A stretch of 41,747 nucleotides of DNA from Jejuia rubra. GTDB taxonomy: Bacteria; Bacteroidota; Bacteroidia; Flavobacteriales; Flavobacteriaceae. Below the pieces are notes generated by a model. It did not search any database. It was not told the origin of the DNA and was given only the letters and a program-made list of their open reading frames with translations. The translations under genes were made by a program, and so were the position numbers. Of this stretch, positions 41,744-41,747 are shown in pieces. The stretch's first letter is position 1. Every line of letters starts with the position of its first letter. The stretch covers positions 1-41,747 of the forward strand of contig NZ_JBHULY010000033.1 of the NCBI RefSeq assembly GCF_042684665.1. The letters run 5' to 3'.

Positions 41744-41747
41744 ATTG

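Noticed and set aside
1..41747. CRISPR array, phage, transposon or defence system
   Set aside because: No regularly spaced repeats, transposase, integrase, nuclease-methylase pair or toxin-antitoxin pair could be recognised on either strand.

Overview
The window looks like chromosomal DNA from a marine Flavobacteriaceae (Bacteroidota). The reasons are SusC/SusD pairs, a PorT-type protein next to ubiE, -7 boxes of the form TAnnTTTG, A-rich leaders without Shine-Dalgarno sequences, Bacteroidota-type lipoprotein signals and low G+C. No rRNA, tRNA, CRISPR array, transposase or phage gene was recognised.

Bases 1-17,465 form a polysaccharide utilisation locus (PUL). Rightward are susC, susD and a GH78 alpha-L-rhamnosidase. 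Leftward is an operon of a DUF5722 protein (probable clan GH-A-like hydrolase) and two lipoprotein sulfatases. Divergent from that operon is a rightward operon of a secreted TIM-barrel/SMP-30 fusion, an SDR dehydrogenase and a fumarylacetoacetate-hydrolase-family enzyme. The last two fit the end of the non-phosphorylative L-rhamnose/L-fucose route (2-keto-3-deoxy to 2,4-diketo-3-deoxy acid, then pyruvate plus lactate). The likely substrate is a sulfated, rhamnose-containing algal glycan of the ulvan or rhamnan-sulfate type. No lyase, inner-membrane transporter, L-rhamnonate dehydratase or regulator is present here.

The most interesting signal is a shared promoter architecture in this PUL. CGGCAGGATG (three exact copies, one 7/10 copy) is followed after exactly 20 bases by TAnTTT. 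One site precedes susC, two lie back to back between the divergent operons, and one is an orphan at 8233 that points at a terminator about 70 bases away with no gene between. The motif sits where a -33 element should be, so it may mark a dedicated sigma factor or activator.

Bases 17,466-22,542 hold a DGPF/YCII protein with an ECF42-type sigma factor (and a TGTC-N-CGTC promoter-like element), a DUF3500 protein and two paralogous TPR proteins.

Bases 22,555-40,319 are mostly core genes: rsmG, fatty-acid desaturase, aspartate aminotransferase, trkH/trkA potassium uptake, ubiE-porT, a SpoU-type RNA methyltransferase, a TamA/BamA-like outer-membrane protein, class II fructose-bisphosphate aldolase, accD, a PAS histidine kinase, rpsO and pnp. 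A serine beta-lactamase-like lipoprotein follows. A 16-bp inverted repeat lies near both ends of the window (48-63 and 41683-41698). Several starts were moved from the longest open frame because a -7 box, signal peptide or family start lies downstream of the first possible codon.
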